Notes: generated by a model not told the origin, from the letters alone. Counted from the stretch's first letter, positions 25,001-36,560 are shown. The stretch is DNA of 64,000 bases from Cristatella mucedo (GCA_009760855.2 WPIO01000141.1:247501-311500); one strand, 5' to 3'. A program made the numbers and translations.

Positions 25001-28000
25001 CTTGTCTTGTGTGTCGCGAACGTCATAATAGCCACATCAAACCACTTCTCGCCGACCTGAACTGGCTACCAGTCAAGGACTCCAATTTTTAGTCGCTCAC
25101 TTTTAGGTCCCTTCATTCTTTGCCTCCAGCCTACGTATCGTATCTACTCCCCCACCAGCCCAAGCATCGTGCCACCAGCTTTTCGGAATCTAACTGTTTA
25201 CCAATACCTCGGACAAACGTCAAATCCTTTGGAAACTGTGCATTTAGTTCGTATGCTCCCAAAGCCTGGAACTCACTCGCGACTTTCGTCACGACATCCC
25301 TTGACTTGACCACATTTAAAAAGAACTTAAAAACGCACCTATTTATGACAGCATTTAGTGGGTTCCTGTGATTCGTTCTTTATGTGCTTATGCATGCTGA
25401 CACTGCATGCTGCCACTAATCACACTTGCATGCTGACCCTGTGCATGTCACCCCTAACCATGTTATTCATGTTTTTTATCAAGCATGATACCACTCACCA
25501 TTCGATCATGTTTCCTTTGCAGCGAATTTTAAGTGCCTAGAGAGAGAAAGAGTTCTCTGAGTGCGCCATATCAAGTGTATTTTTGTTATTATATTATCAT
25601 TATTATTACAGTTCATGGCACAGAAGCCTAGCTGCTACATTTCGCACCATTTTTACTTGTCTTATTGCAGGAGCACTATTACCTGCAAGGAGGACTTGCA
25701 GAAGTTATATGAAATGGAATGTCACAAATGCACGGACTAGCTTGGTTGCTGCCCTCTTTGCATGCTGAAATCTGTCTATTCTAGAATTCATGCATGCTTG
25801 AATGCTTCTGAAGCTGAATTCTGCTGCTGCCGACAATGGCGGCCTTTTCCTTCTCAGCTTCTGCTGATGCTATATTTTGATTGGTACTCATCCAAAAATG
25901 TACTGAATGTACATTTTAAGGTTTACTATTTGTAGCCACGTAGCACAACTGGTGGAACGCGCACTTTACAGTAATTATGCAGCTTTCCAACGCTTTTCAA
26001 TACATTGATTCAGCTATAATAATAATTATAATAATAATGCACTTGATAAAGTGCCCTCAGAGAACTCAATCTCTCTCTAGGCGCTTTGCATTTGCTGCAA
26101 ACGGAAATGCAATTGAATGATGAGTAATATCATGCTTGATAAACAGACAAAAAGAATAACATGGTTAGGGGTGACATGCACAGGGTCAGCATGCAAATGT
26201 GGTTAGTGGCAGCATGCACAGTGTCAGCACGCATAAGCACATCAAGGACGAATCACAGAGACCCCGGAAGCTGGAAAGCACCGGAAGCACCATGCCTTAC
26301 TTCGTGCAGAGAGGGCTAGCTGCTGGAATGCCATGACCAACCTAGAAAAATCCATTAATGTTTAAACACGGTCAAATATTTTAAAGTTTTACTATTCGCA
26401 TATTTAGTGTCACCATTGAGTGTGCAAGTTGAGCCAGAGTGTGAAAATTAGTAAATTGTCCCCAATTTGTACACTCATAATTGCTCTACCCTCGTTTTAC
26501 GACTGTATAAGCATCATGAAGTACTCGATGTTCATGTGCCGTCATTGACTGTGACTTACAAACCAGCTGGAAAAAAGCTCGCTTTATAAGGGCTATTCTG
26601 CTCATCTGTACCTCTTGTCTTGGTCCCATTAACTCTGCAGTATTTTTCTTATTTCGGTATACAAATCATCTGTGGGTCGCAAAATCTTGATACTGTTAGT
26701 ATTGCTGCTGTCCTCAAAAAATATTTTCCTCACCCCTCCTGCTAAGAAATACCCCACGTTCCATTATCGTCCCTTTCTTACTGATCGAACGCTGCAGCAA
26801 GCAATGCTTCGCTGCCCTCTGCTGCAAGTTGGTGTACGTCTCCAATGCTGCTCAGCTGCTGCATAAATGTGGGGGTTGAATCAGATCAGTCGAGTGTTTC
26901 AGTGTTTTAATGTGCTGTAATCATTGAAGTTCCGAAGCTCGCTGTCTGGCCGGTTGGAGTGAGACCAGCTAGTTGCCCAAAAATGGAATTTCTCCAGCAA
27001 TTCTATTGCGAGTTATCGTGCCGTTAGCGTAATGTAATGGAATAATCTGTAACGTGTAAGTGATCACATGTCGATGCTGCCACCATCAGCAGGGATTGAT
27101 TCCAAAGCTTTGCTACTCCAATGCTGCGTTGCTTTTCAACGTTACTAACACACTAGAAAAATCTCTAGGTCAGGCAGTTCGCATGCCATAATTATTAGCT
27201 AAGGAGAAAGATAGCAGCGTTGACGGTGAATTTGCAATCGGGTGCAGCAACCTGCCTGCTTTCACGCATGCCCGCAAGTACCACTGTAGCACTGCTGCAT
27301 CGTGAATCAAATGGCGGTCGTGACCTGGTGATGTCTCGATAGTACTTTAAGAAAGTATGTATCCATATTTGCAGTTTGCATAACCTATATCGGCTCTCCT
27401 TGCACTGATGTTTATGCTCGCGATCTAAGCACGTGTATGCGATATGCATGCCTCAAAATGTGATCTAGAGGATGAGCCGAGTGAGCACGTGGGTCCTCCT
27501 CGCTGTATGTATGCTCCACGCAATCGCTGTAGGTCGCCAGGGATTTCGAACTCGCGTGCGCGCCCGTGACGAGTCTGCGCAGGATCTGCCGCCTCGGCGG
27601 CAGGCTGCGCTAGCCTTCCTGTAGACAGGCCCGGCTCTCTCTAGGCTCACCTTGCCTCGGTGGTCTGCCATGTTGGCTTTCTCGCTTTGCGCAGGCCTAC
27701 CACGAGCTGCTGTCGGCCGAACGCACGAGTGCGGCCGAGGTGGGACAGCCGGGACACCTTCTTCTCGACACAAGGCCACCTGCTGAGTTCGGCATTTGTC
27801 ACCTGCCTCATGCCGTCAGTATCCTTTCGTGCCTTTCGGTATCTTTCAGTATCCTTTTGTTGGCTTCCGCTTTGCTGCACCAGCAGCAATGTGTGCGGCC
27901 GATGTGGCAGGTGTGTGCAGCAGTTATGCAGTGGCTGTTGCCCACCTCGGCCGCACGCACTGCTTTAGTAGTGTGTGCTCCTTATGCCTGGCAGACATTC

Positions 28001-28886
28001 CTCTCGCTGCTATGGCCAGCGATGAGCACCTCGGTGACATTAGAAGCCGCATACGAGCTGCAGCGGCCACTTGTGTGGCGCCAACACCACCTCAAGGTCA
28101 GTAGCTGTCGCTCAGCGTTGTTCATAATGTAATGTAATTTATCTCCGTCTGTAACTCCACGAAGCCACAAAGACTATGTGGGCGTTACGCAGGAGAGTTT
28201 TGTATAGCGCACTCGCAGCCTAACCGGCTTTCAGTATGCATTCGGTAGCCAACATACTTCATCTCACAACAAAGAGAAGGTGGGAAGCATAGCAGAGTCA
28301 GGAGAGCAGCTTCCTACATCTATTGTACAACATCGCCTATAAGTACAACCTAACATACACCTAGTATGGTACTGTGACTGAACTCATCCTGCAGGAAAAA
28401 CATTCCATGCATCCTCACCAAACAACTAACCACTTGCAGTTATCAACTGCTATGTAACGTAATGTAATGTAGCTCCGTCTGTAACTCCACAAAGTCACAC
28501 AGACTAAGTTGAGGTAGTGAGTAGCATGGAAGTAGCAGCTCAGGACTGCTGAAAAGGATGAGCCATAGTCGGCAGCAGGAGAGCAGTTGTTGTTGCGTTT
28601 GAATTATGGAAATGATTTCCACTGGCTTGGACCTTCAGAACAAATTAGATTCCAGAATGCAAAGCTTTAATATTGATGCTGTAGCTTTCGTTTAAATTTG
28701 CTGATGTGTGCCTATGCTGCTTAATTCGTTTCAGTCGTTGTTGTCTGCAAGCTTGGCAACGACTCCCAGCTTGCGGTTCAGCTGCTCAAGGCGAAGCTGG
28801 GAGACACTGGAGCCACATTCCGAGATTTGCAAGGAGGCCTCATGGCTTGGGCAGCACAGGTCGATCGTAGCTTCCCCGAGTATTAG
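10009..28886 (+). CDS. MOCS3: Adenylyltransferase and sulfurtransferase MOCS3 (UBA4), 12 coding exons
   Basis: Cytosolic E1-like enzyme that adenylates the C-terminus of MOCS2A and URM1 and then transfers sulfur to it, for molybdopterin synthesis and tRNA wobble thiolation. Coding exons: 10009-10089, 15415-15507, 16051-16171, 16927-17001, 17383-17500, 18449-18557, 20900-20962, 21864-22027, 22142-22189, 27695-27818, 27995-28096, 28735-28886 (stop TAG). All introns are GT-AG and phases join without a stop; from the ATG at 10023 this gives 411 residues. Visible motifs: [12 protein letters not shown] near the start, nucleotide loop VGCGGLG (35-41), NLHRQ (68-72), DASDN, zinc pairs CYRC (169-172) and CSVC (244-247), E1 cysteine in SKCSESG (C186), and a rhodanese domain with [11 protein letters not shown] and active cysteine in VCKLGND (C366). 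Human MOCS3 is about 460 residues, so an N-terminal segment may come from an unassigned upstream exon. The donor after 20962 (GTATCC) was chosen because it restores phase and family spacing. Confidence 0.93.
11690..12110 (-). repeat. LINE-B 3' fragments in MOCS3 intron 1
   Basis: Two antisense LINE-B ends: 11690-11800 (tail TAATAATAATACATTTGGTA) and 11800-12110 (TTTCTAGGCGCTTTACATTT, then 3' UTR with GTTAGGGGTGACATGCACAG). They are arranged head to tail. The remaining intron sequence from 10090 to 11690 shows no recognisable feature. Confidence 0.7.
12125..12642 (+). pseudogene. LINE-B reverse transcriptase fragment
   Basis: Decayed plus-strand copy of the LINE-B RT: the catalytic ADDTQL-like stretch is legible near 12160 (ATGCAGATGACACTCAGTTG), followed by remnants of the thumb region. 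Several frame breaks. It stops abruptly at about 12642, where LINE-A sequence begins in the same orientation. Confidence 0.7.
12643..13870 (+). pseudogene. LINE-A reverse transcriptase fragment, broken
   Basis: CR1/L2-like non-LTR retrotransposon RT in MOCS3 intron 1. Legible in order: [30 protein letters not shown], the catalytic [27 protein letters not shown], and from 13247 the C-terminal part ([19 protein letters not shown], then [15 protein letters not shown]). A stop codon at 13066 replaces the expected RNLG-coding position, and another break lies near 13180. The 3' end is CATTATATTGC. Compared with the copy at 39548, this one extends further 5' but is not intact. Confidence 0.85.
14030..14420 (-). 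repeat. LINE-A 3' fragment in MOCS3 intron 1
   Basis: Antisense copy of the LINE-A 3' end (TAATGTTATGTATCTCCGTC, CAAAGCCAGAAAGACTAAGC) reaching into the C-terminal RT coding part (TCCACAGTCTAGGACCTGCA). No frame intact. Confidence 0.7.
14850..15015 (-). repeat. SINE-B in MOCS3 intron 1
   Basis: Antisense tRNA-derived SINE: tail AATAAATAAATAAATACTGA, body GCAGCCTCTTTTGTATGGCA, B-box region and GGTCCCGAGGTCGTGAAAGC, ending near TGCCATCACGGCTCACC. One of the clearer copies. Confidence 0.7.
15880..15976 (+). repeat. Diverged LINE-B tail in MOCS3 intron 2
   Basis: TTTCCAGCATATGTAAAATGC, then a decayed core and TTATTATTATTG, matching the LINE-B 3' terminus at low identity. Confidence 0.45.
18930..19645 (-). 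pseudogene. LINE-B reverse transcriptase fragment in MOCS3 intron 6
   Basis: Antisense LINE-B RT. Readable pieces include [29 protein letters not shown] (catalytic motif) and [19 protein letters not shown], in shifted frames. Both ends are truncated, and a short internal duplication (CCTGCCCAAAG) occurs near 19480-19510. Confidence 0.8.
19960..20760 (-). pseudogene. LINE-B 3' end in MOCS3 intron 6
   Basis: Antisense copy with the ATT-repeat tail at 19960-19985, the terminal core TTTCTAGGTGCTTTACATTT, 3' UTR, and the C-terminal coding end at 20198-20479 ([19 protein letters not shown]... [12 protein letters not shown]... [19 protein letters not shown]) open for 93 codons. A relatively well preserved 3' piece. 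Confidence 0.85.
22440..26270. repeat. Cluster of LINE-B and SINE-A fragments in MOCS3 intron 9
   Basis: Approximate pieces: LINE-B tails (+) 22440-22545 and 22575-22655; SINE-A (-) 22655-22765; LINE-B 3' parts (-) 22770-23335 and 23350-23770; LINE-B RT parts (-) 23820-24150 and 24240-24665; a tail (+) 24155-24220; a LINE-B 3' half (+) 24865-25605 with [20 protein letters not shown] in an open stretch; a tail (-) 26015-26270. At least eight insertions explain why this intron is about 5.5 kb. From 26270 to 27694 I see no feature. Confidence 0.75.
28110..28315 (-). repeat. LINE-A 3' end in last MOCS3 intron
   Basis: Antisense LINE-A terminus starting TAATGTAATTTATCTCCGTC and including GCCACAAAGACTATGTGGGC. 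It lies between the exons ending at 28096 and starting at 28735. Confidence 0.75.
28323..28505 (+). repeat. About 185-bp direct repeat, copy 1
   Basis: Begins TTGTACAACATCGCCTATAA and runs into a LINE-A 3' terminus (TAATGTAGCTCCGTCTGTAA). The same stretch recurs at 29450-29633 with only a few differences (for example CTCACC versus CTTACC). Confidence 0.8.
28450..28640 (-). repeat. LINE-A 3' end, internally deleted
   Basis: Antisense LINE-A end. After CACAGACTAAGT it jumps directly to TGAGGTAGTGAGTAGCATGG, whereas other copies have about 110 bp between these blocks, so an internal deletion is inferred. Confidence 0.7.
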
Positions 28887-29449
28887 TGCAACGCCGACTT
28901 CCTCACCACCACCGACCTGCCATCAGAAGCTGAACAAAAGCATACTGTCGTGCCGAAGGCTGCAATCTATCCACCCGCTTGGGTACGGTGACTCAGCAGT
29001 ACTGGAATGTGGTGGTAGTTTGAGAGGTCCAAGCAGCAGCCTCGCAAAAGCAGCCTTGACCATGTCGAACATGGAAAGTGGAAGTGCACATGATGCTAGC
29101 CACTTGATGTGCTCACAGCTGTTTACCATGCCATCATCTAACTGAAGTCAGTCAAGTATTTTTTTCTATTATAATGCTATTTCAGTCGCAGAAAAAACAG
29201 CAGTGTCGCTTGCACTAACAGAACACCTTACTAGAAATCCACAACATTAAGGGCTTGCTGGACCGTGTTGGAATATAGTACAATTCGAACGGACAATCTT
29301 CCAACCTGACGTCCGTTTATATGGATTGGGCTTCCTAGAAATGCTTTACTAGCAATTAAACCTGCGGGTATGTGGCAACAGAGAACCAAATATAAGTTAT
29401 TGAAGATGAGTTTGTAATGGCTTTCATTACAATACCAGCACATAGCCTA

Positions 29450-29633
29450 TAGTACAACATCGCCTATAAGTACAACCTAACATACACCTAGTATGGTACT
29501 GTGACTGAACTCATCCTGCAGGAAAAACATTCCATGCATCCTTACCAAACAACTAACCACTTGCAGTTATCTACTGCTATGTAACGTAATGTAATGTAGC
29601 TCCGTCTGTAACTCCACAAAGTCACACAGACTA
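29450..29633 (+). repeat. About 185-bp direct repeat, copy 2
   Basis: Near-identical to 28323-28505, in the same orientation about 1.13 kb away. Copy 1 is in the last MOCS3 intron and this copy is downstream of the MOCS3 stop codon. Confidence 0.8.
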
Positions 29634-29920
29634 AGTGAGAGTTACGCAAGAGAATTTTTTATTGTGCTCAAAGCCTAAAAGGCTTTCGGTACACATGCTG
29701 TAGCAAACAGATTTAATCTCACGTAACAAAGAGAAAGTAAGAAAGAATCGTGGTTGAGTTTAGAGGGCAGTTGAGGTAGCGAGTAGAATAGAAGTAGCAG
29801 CTCAGGACGTCTGGAAAAGATGTGCCATAGTCGGCAGCAGTAGAGTAGATGTAGGAAGGCATAAGAATGTATAATCGAATGTAGACACTGCGAAGAGTTT
29901 CCAAGGTCGATCTGGATCAG
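29575..29920 (-). repeat. LINE-A 3' fragment downstream of MOCS3
   Basis: Antisense LINE-A terminus continuing from the 185-bp repeat (CTCCGTCTGTAACTCCACAA, then AAAGCCTAAAAGGCTTTCGG and GTGCCATAGTCGGCAGCAG). It retains part of the C-terminal coding region. Confidence 0.75.
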
Positions 29921-30484
29921 CTTCAAATTGTCAAGAGAATCTCGTCAATCTTAGCTAGTCTTTGTGCTGGTCAATTGAAACTGATTAAGGTAATGATACG
30001 TGAGATTATTCGATGGCTGTCGAGTTCACGGAAAGGGGCAGAGTGGCGTTGGTGCTACTGAGAGATTGGAAGGTGGGAGGGGCTTTCTATAGCCGAGCGC
30101 TGGCAAAGAATGGGGCACATGTTCTCACATTTGAAGGCAACCGACACTCGTGAACAGGAAGGAGCTCGGATGGGTGTGTAGTGTTGAGTTGGTGATGTCT
30201 GCAGTTCGAGAGCGGTTCACTCATATTTCAGGCAATGTTCAGTGGCTCTGGTCGAGCTGCTTGGTCGTTCCGGCAAATATTTCACAAGTATGTGGTCAAA
30301 GTAAGCAAAGTGATGCACTTTAGGGCTCCATGCAGGTGCATCACAAATGATTTGTACATACTGTCATCTATACAAGCAGTTAAGCCCCTTTTGCCATCGA
30401 ACGCCACTTACAAAGGACACCGAGCACCCACTCCTTAACTTAAACTAATTGATACCGAAAACCTTTGCATTGCTTAGTGATAGT

Positions 30485-30750
30485 AAAACGTTTGTATGGC
30501 GCCCCAAGATAATCGGTCTCTTTCCAGGCGCTTCGTATGCTGTGAAGGAAGCTTGTGTTGATTAGTCGTGAAATGCATAAGGCTCGTAACGTACAACTAT
30601 CTACAAGGACAGTTCACTCGGAATGAACAAATGCTGTAAGGATCAGATTGTTTTTAGCTTCTCTTTGAATGTCATCAAGTCATGAGGTGATGTGATGTCA
30701 GTCGGTAACGAGTTCCATGCTATGGAAGCGTACGACTGCTCAACTGCACC
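30485..30750 (-). repeat. Diverged LINE-B-like 3' fragment
   Basis: Antisense: GGCGCCCCAAGATAATCGGT, TTCCAGGCGCTTCGTATGC, then coding remnants equivalent to the end of ORF2 (GTCGGTAACGAGTTCCATGC). It is more diverged than other LINE-B copies and may be a sister family. Confidence 0.55.
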
Positions 30751-33700
30751 CGATAGCACCAGAAGCCTAGGCTAGTCAAGAACTGGCATAGCATGATTCA
30801 CGCGGAGGAATCACAAGACTTGAAGCGCTACCATTCGTTAAAGTTAATATCCGCGGACGGCATTGGTCAACAAAAACACAAGGTTGGTTAGTACGCAAGG
30901 TTACACAGCAGTGTGCACCGAGTTGCCTATGTAAAGCAATAGGTTGGGAAGGTAAAGGTAAGGAGAGTTAACTTCTTCAGGTGGGGAGTTATGCAACAGA
31001 AGCATCAAGACGCAGCATACTGCTGCTTAAGTAAATATAGATGTGAAGTCAGAGGCCATGGGTATCAGCTACTGCATGCGCCACTCAAAAAGAAAACACA
31101 GGTTCAACTTAGGTCACATTAATAATAATAATATTAAATTTGATACAGAGGCCTCAGAGAACTCAAGCTCTTTCTTGGCACTTCAAGACTCATAAGGTAA
31201 TGATCAGAGGAGCTAGTATATGACGGAGTCAGCACACTTAATTTTTAATATGGATTTTCAATATGTGCTACGATTTAATTCACGTTCGCAAAACAGAATA
31301 TGTATAGTAGCTCAAGCAAGAGAAGTAAATGCGCACAGCATCAAGAAAATTTGGGCAAAAACAGCATAGATACAAGCAAAGAATAATAAGAGACAAACGA
31401 TATTCTGACCGGTTCGGCGATTTCAATGGACGGCTTCCATCGCTTGAGAATCTGCTGAGTCAGCACGATGCAGGCGCCTTTTTCAAGCTTGTGTCCAGTC
31501 ATAGTGAGAAGCTAATGCAATAAATTGTTGGACATTCGTTGCTTAATTACTTGCAATGAGGCAAACCAAAATTGCCTATGCATTGGCAATTAATAACAGG
31601 TAGAGCTTAGTTTCACCGATATAGAAATTAATGCCAATATTGCGCATTGCAAAAACATGTGTAAAAGGGAAAGTACGCGTAGCGCAAAGAGCGGGGTCTA
31701 GAAAAGTATGGGGAACTAGCAGTAAATGGCCGCACGCTCTGGTCTAAGATATAGGCATTGAGCTGAGAAATTAATAACGTAAAAAGCGTAAACATTTTTT
31801 TCCATATTAATTACTAAGACGTATGTATGGATTTTTTTTAATAAATATGAGATTATTTATGGTAGGCATACGCTTAAAGTAGATCAAACTCAAATGTCGC
31901 CACGCGCCTTTAGAAACTAAACTAGCAAGAAAGGATTTTATTATCCGCCTGATTGACCTCGGCAATTGATGCTCGACTTTGCAGGGGGTCCGGTTAGTCT
32001 TAAATAGTCGAAAGTGAGAGGGGATTGACATTCAGCAAAGCCACGCGATTCATCCACCCACGTTAGCCCTCGGACGTTTGCCCCACAGTAAACTGATAAG
32101 TCCTCATCCGAATGATTCACGCGATTCCATACGCATCTGATTACCACTCCTCCATTCCAAAATTTCTGCACCACTACTTTGATATTTCGAGAACTATTGT
32201 GGCCTAGAACGTTTGAGTCAGAATGCATAATGCAACGATTGGTTACTCGCGGACTTAGTGGCTCACTTTCCTTGAGCGCGTACCCACATCCCTAGAAAGT
32301 TAAGGTATGCTCGAACGTCGCCATTTGTCGTCGCGTTCTAAAAAGTAATTTAGCTTCGGCCGACACCCAACTATTAAAAAATGTCACTACCGGCAAGCAG
32401 GTCATTCTATCACACGCGACTGAGCGTAATTTTACTTGGACCAGTACGACGCAGGCTTGACTCACTCGCCTCCTTTTCGAAAATCGCCGAATCCATCATT
32501 TTAACGTTCAAGCGCTATTCAAATCAGGGCCTCCTCCTGAGAAAAGAGAGTGACTTGAAACAAACTCAAATATGCACGGATACATTTCATTTACTGATGC
32601 CCACATAAGACGAGTGGTTACAACGAAATGCATTAAACCTTTCGATGGCTTTTCGGAAAGTGGACGCTGAGATGCCGACTGGTCATATGACGTATATATC
32701 GTTGATTGAACTGCATCAAAAATTGATGCAGCTGCATTAGCCATGGGCAACCGGCGATGCTATGCACCAGGGTGGCATTCTGGTCAGCGGCGGCAAAGGA
32801 GAGATTCTAAACGTGAGGATCCGAGTCAGCCACAAAAGGTTAATGTAAGGTCAAGAGCCACGGAATACGCGGAGTACTTCCGCTAGTGCCATCGGGCTCA
32901 TTGACACGTTTATTTTCCGAAAGCGTTTTAATTGAGAAATGTATAACGCCAAAAGCAACCCACTTTCACACTACTTTTTATAGTTTCAGATCGATGCTGT
33001 CGGGGTATAGCCTCCTGTACTACGGGCAGCTGACCTGAGCTAGCAACGTACCGGCGAGGTGCTTGTATGACTTGCTTGCTTTGGTTGAATAAGCGTCGGA
33101 GCGTCCCAGCACTTATGCCCGACAGATAAGCGGTTCGAGGTTAATATCCGTCGTAGGCTTTCGAACGGCAGTTAAGCAAGCACGCTGTCATTTCTAGTGG
33201 AGACAGCACGACGGCTAGTCTCCACCGGGCTAATACAGAATGTGCACTGGTGATGGGAGCTGGAGATAATCAGGACTTCTCCACGATGGGCTGTCGTGTG
33301 GGCTGCGTCACCTCTTCGCCTCCCTATTTTATGCTGATTACGTAAGCTCTAAATGACACATTAGCAGACGGGTTCCTCCTTTCCCCTCAATGCAATGGAG
33401 CTCGCCCATTGGATGACAGGGTGGTTGGAGGGGGTCTCTGTTTAGATATTAGGTTTAAGCTAGCTGCGTCGTCGTCGTCGGGTGATCGCTTAACTGCAGC
33501 TTCCCGAGGTAGCACTGCTCCGAGACCGGAATACTAGAGTAGAGTAGTGTCGCCAAATGATTATATACAGCAGTCCACCGACTTGCATGAAAGCTACAGT
33601 TCGAAAACCAGTCAATGATGCTGCCGCGGTTAACGGCCCTCCCGAAGGTGTGTGTGGCGGCCTAATCAAGATGAAACCTGGGCTGAGGCTGTAGCTAAAA

Positions 33701-33785
33701 CAGTGAGTGAATTTACTCTGTTTCCTGCGACTATAAGAAAGTGATGACACATTAAATGCCTAGGGAGCTCGAGAGGCGATGATAT
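30750..33785. other. Stretch without recognised genes
   Basis: About 3 kb. Apart from a short LINE-B-type tail at 31120-31200 (minus), I find no conserved exon, RNA gene or repeat family. Open frames up to 95 codons occur (for example 31329-31523 plus and 31941-32228 minus), but none resembles a family I know. Confidence 0.5.
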
Positions 33786-33890
33786 CTTAATAATAATAAT
33801 AATAATAATGCACATGATAAAGCGCCCTCAGAGAACTCAATCTCTTTCTAGGCGCTTTACATTTGCTGCAAAAGGAAATGCAATTGAATG
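33786..33890 (-). repeat. LINE-B 3' tail
   Basis: ATT-repeat tail in antisense (TAATAATAATAATAATAATG), then AAAGCGCCCTCAGAGAACTC and TTTCTAGGCGCTTTACATTT. It is close to the family consensus, suggesting a fairly young, heavily 5'-truncated insertion. Confidence 0.75.
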
Positions 33891-34356
33891 GCGAATCTTG
33901 AGCTTTATAAAGCCTCGGGTTATAGTCTAATAGTCACTTCGGGCTCGATGGACAATGAAAAGGCTAAAAGAGTGCTTCTGCCTTGGTTGCACTTGAGTTT
34001 AGTCGGCGATCGTACCGCAAAAGGATTGCAACTACTTCTAGCCAATATATGCAATTCGCTATCCACCGGAAGTAGTTGGCTTCCATTAAAAGCAGCAAAG
34101 TACACCAGCTGCAGTCAAAACGTACTCAAGCATGTTTGAACGTCTGCTTCTGAACGGCTATGATTCTAACGAGAACGTGATAGATTAAACGTTATTTGAT
34201 TGAAAAAGTATTGAACAATTTAGAAAAACAGGAATAATACAGCGGGACCCAGTTTGGGTCTGAAGAACTCGACTGAGGAGCTGCTTTGCAAACGGCGGCC
34301 ATCGAACTCCAGATTCAGACAGCGACCAGTGCTCGTTCGACCGACCGGTAGTTGAT

Positions 34357-34540
34357 AAGCCGCAATGGCCGACTAGGTAAGGAGGCTGCTTTTTGCAACA
34401 TCGGTCCTGAGGTTTTGGATTCGAATTATGCACTGGGCAATCCTTTATTGCCAGTGACAGCGGTGGTGATAGCCTTTAAGGCTCATCTGTCACTACATGA
34501 AAGAGGCTCTTTAGTCAGCTAGTAATTTTTTTTAGTGGCT
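34357..34540 (+). repeat. SINE-B
   Basis: tRNA-like head (GGCCGACTAGGTAAGGAGGC; TTTTGGATTCGAATTATGC as B box), body CAATCCTTTATTGCCAGTGA and CATGAAAGAGGCTCTTTAGT, ending in AGCTAGTAATTTTTTTTA. Confidence 0.7.
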
Positions 34541-35689
34541 CCTGCTTGCCTAAGCAACGTCTGCTTACCTGGCAGCAGATCATGACCCCGGGAAGTGACC
34601 GCTGCTGGCTTGGCCTACCGCTGCCAACCAATGGTATGTCGCCTCAAGGGTCCGCTGCCAGCTTTCCAAATTATTGGTCACCCGTGAAAGCATCGCAGTG
34701 CCAGCCTCCTCGAGCAGGACTACTCGAGCAGGACTACTGCTTTCTCTGGCCAACTGCTACTTAGGGCTACTCACTCAAACCTGCACTTTGTCGTACTTGC
34801 CTAAACCTGCCCGCAGGTTACAGGAGCCAATCTAAGCGCTTGGACTTGAGCATGCTGCTAGGCAGCGCCATACTAACCGAGGCTTCCCCATGCCCATTCT
34901 TTCAATCAGTGACTGAATAAAGAAGAACGTGGCTTCTTTAAAAGACACCAATCAAGCCAGCTTTTGCATAAGCCGACCTTCTAGTTGGCCCTTTCACCTG
35001 CCGCTTAGATAACTGACAAGGGAGCATATGGCACCTCGGACCAAGCTGCCTCATTTCCGGCTTCTCCTACTACAGTGTCCACTAATCTACTGTGTCCCAC
35101 GCCCACTTTTTCGCTGTCTTTAAAAAGTATTGCAAATACTTCACATTTAATCAACATCAAATAATAATAATAACAATTAGTTTGCACTGCTCCAAAAGAG
35201 CAACTGATTCTCTATCGTGGTGCTTTAAAACTCCATCGAGAGAATCAGCATCAAAGGGCTGGCGATGTTCGCAGTAGCAATCGTGCAAAAGCATGCGAGG
35301 ACCACGCTTGGGTGTGCATGCTCAGGCAAACGTAAAAACGCTCATTGCCATCTGTTAATAAAATCTCGAGCTCATAAAATGCAATGATTATGCTATCGTA
35401 GGCAAGGGAATCACACTGGACCAAGCGAAGACAAGTGCGATGGAGCGAAGGAAAAGTGAGCAGGAATGGACGCGACGCTAGCGCGGACTTTGAGACAAGG
35501 TTCAAGGTCACTGCAGGTAGACATCGTACCAGGCAGCGACCTCCAGACTTTTTTTTGCACATGTGCTGAAGGCACGACTATCAATTATTTGTGTTTAGAG
35601 CAAGGGTCGGCTCGAGGTGACTTAATGCTGAGAGTGGATGGGTCGAGAGTAAGCCTGGCAAGTTAGCAGGTTGCCTTGATGGACAGGCG

Positions 35690-36110
35690 CAAGCGAGTGA
35701 AGCTGCCTGTTCGCGCCCTCGGGTCCTGTGTGGGCAATAAATTAGCTGTCCCATTCCTCCGCTTAAAGACAGTTGGCGACAGAAGCTTTAGCTCTGCAGG
35801 TCCTAGACTGTCGAACTCACTTCCACAATTCTTACGCAACGACAACTACTCTACAACTGCCGACTATGGCTCATCCTTTTCAGCGGTCCTGAGCTGCTAC
35901 TTCTATGCTACTCACTACCTCAACTGCTCTCCTAACTCTACTATGCTTCCCACTTTTTCTTTGTTGCGTGAGACGAAGTCTGTTGGCTACCGAATGCGTA
36001 CCGAAAGCCGCTTAGGCTGTGAGAGCGCTATACAAAACTCTCCTGCGTAACACCCACATGGTCTTTATGACTTTGTGGAGTTACAGACGGAGATACATTA
36101 CATTACATTC
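35690..36110 (+). repeat. LINE-A 3' end
   Basis: Starts inside ORF2 ([20 protein letters not shown]) and runs open at 35676-36050 to the natural end of the LINE-A protein ([10 protein letters not shown] stop), then 3' UTR and terminal ATACATTACATTACATT. The short ACATT repeats appear to be the LINE-A 3' terminus. Confidence 0.85.
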
Positions 36111-36399
36111 CAGTCGCTTCGAGGATCTTGAAATTGATTCAGTGCTTCCTAAACAGCGAGTGAAGCTCAGATAAGGTGGATAAGGTGGGGTGATGTGGCA
36201 ACTGCTTCTCTGGCAACAAAACAGCCGAGCAACTAAGTTTCTCATCAGTTGTAGACAATTGAGGGTACGGGCGGCGAGTTTAGAACAGGGAGAATATGAA
36301 TGATCTTAGTACGGTGCTCCTCAAACGCGTGAACTAGTTTGACTGTGCTGCTATATTAATTAATTATTAATAGTAATTTGATTCGTAATAGAGTAGATA

Positions 36400-36560
36400 T
36401 AATAGACGTAATAGAGTAATGGAGTAATATAATTCGTTTGCACAGCTTCCAAGGAAATCCGAATCTGTAAAGGCGCTTCACATATGAGGCTCGTGCCCGA
36501 CTCCTCGCTAAGGTCAAGGATGAGCACTTTGACCTTAGCTATCGAAGGTGAGCACTGTAA
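36400..36560 (-). repeat. SINE-A, diverged
   Basis: Antisense tail-to-head order: CACAGCTTCCAAGGAAATCC, GGCGCTTCACATATGAGGC, then GGATGAGCACTTTGACC from the tRNA-like head. Lower identity than the copies at 36915 and 61872. Confidence 0.5.
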
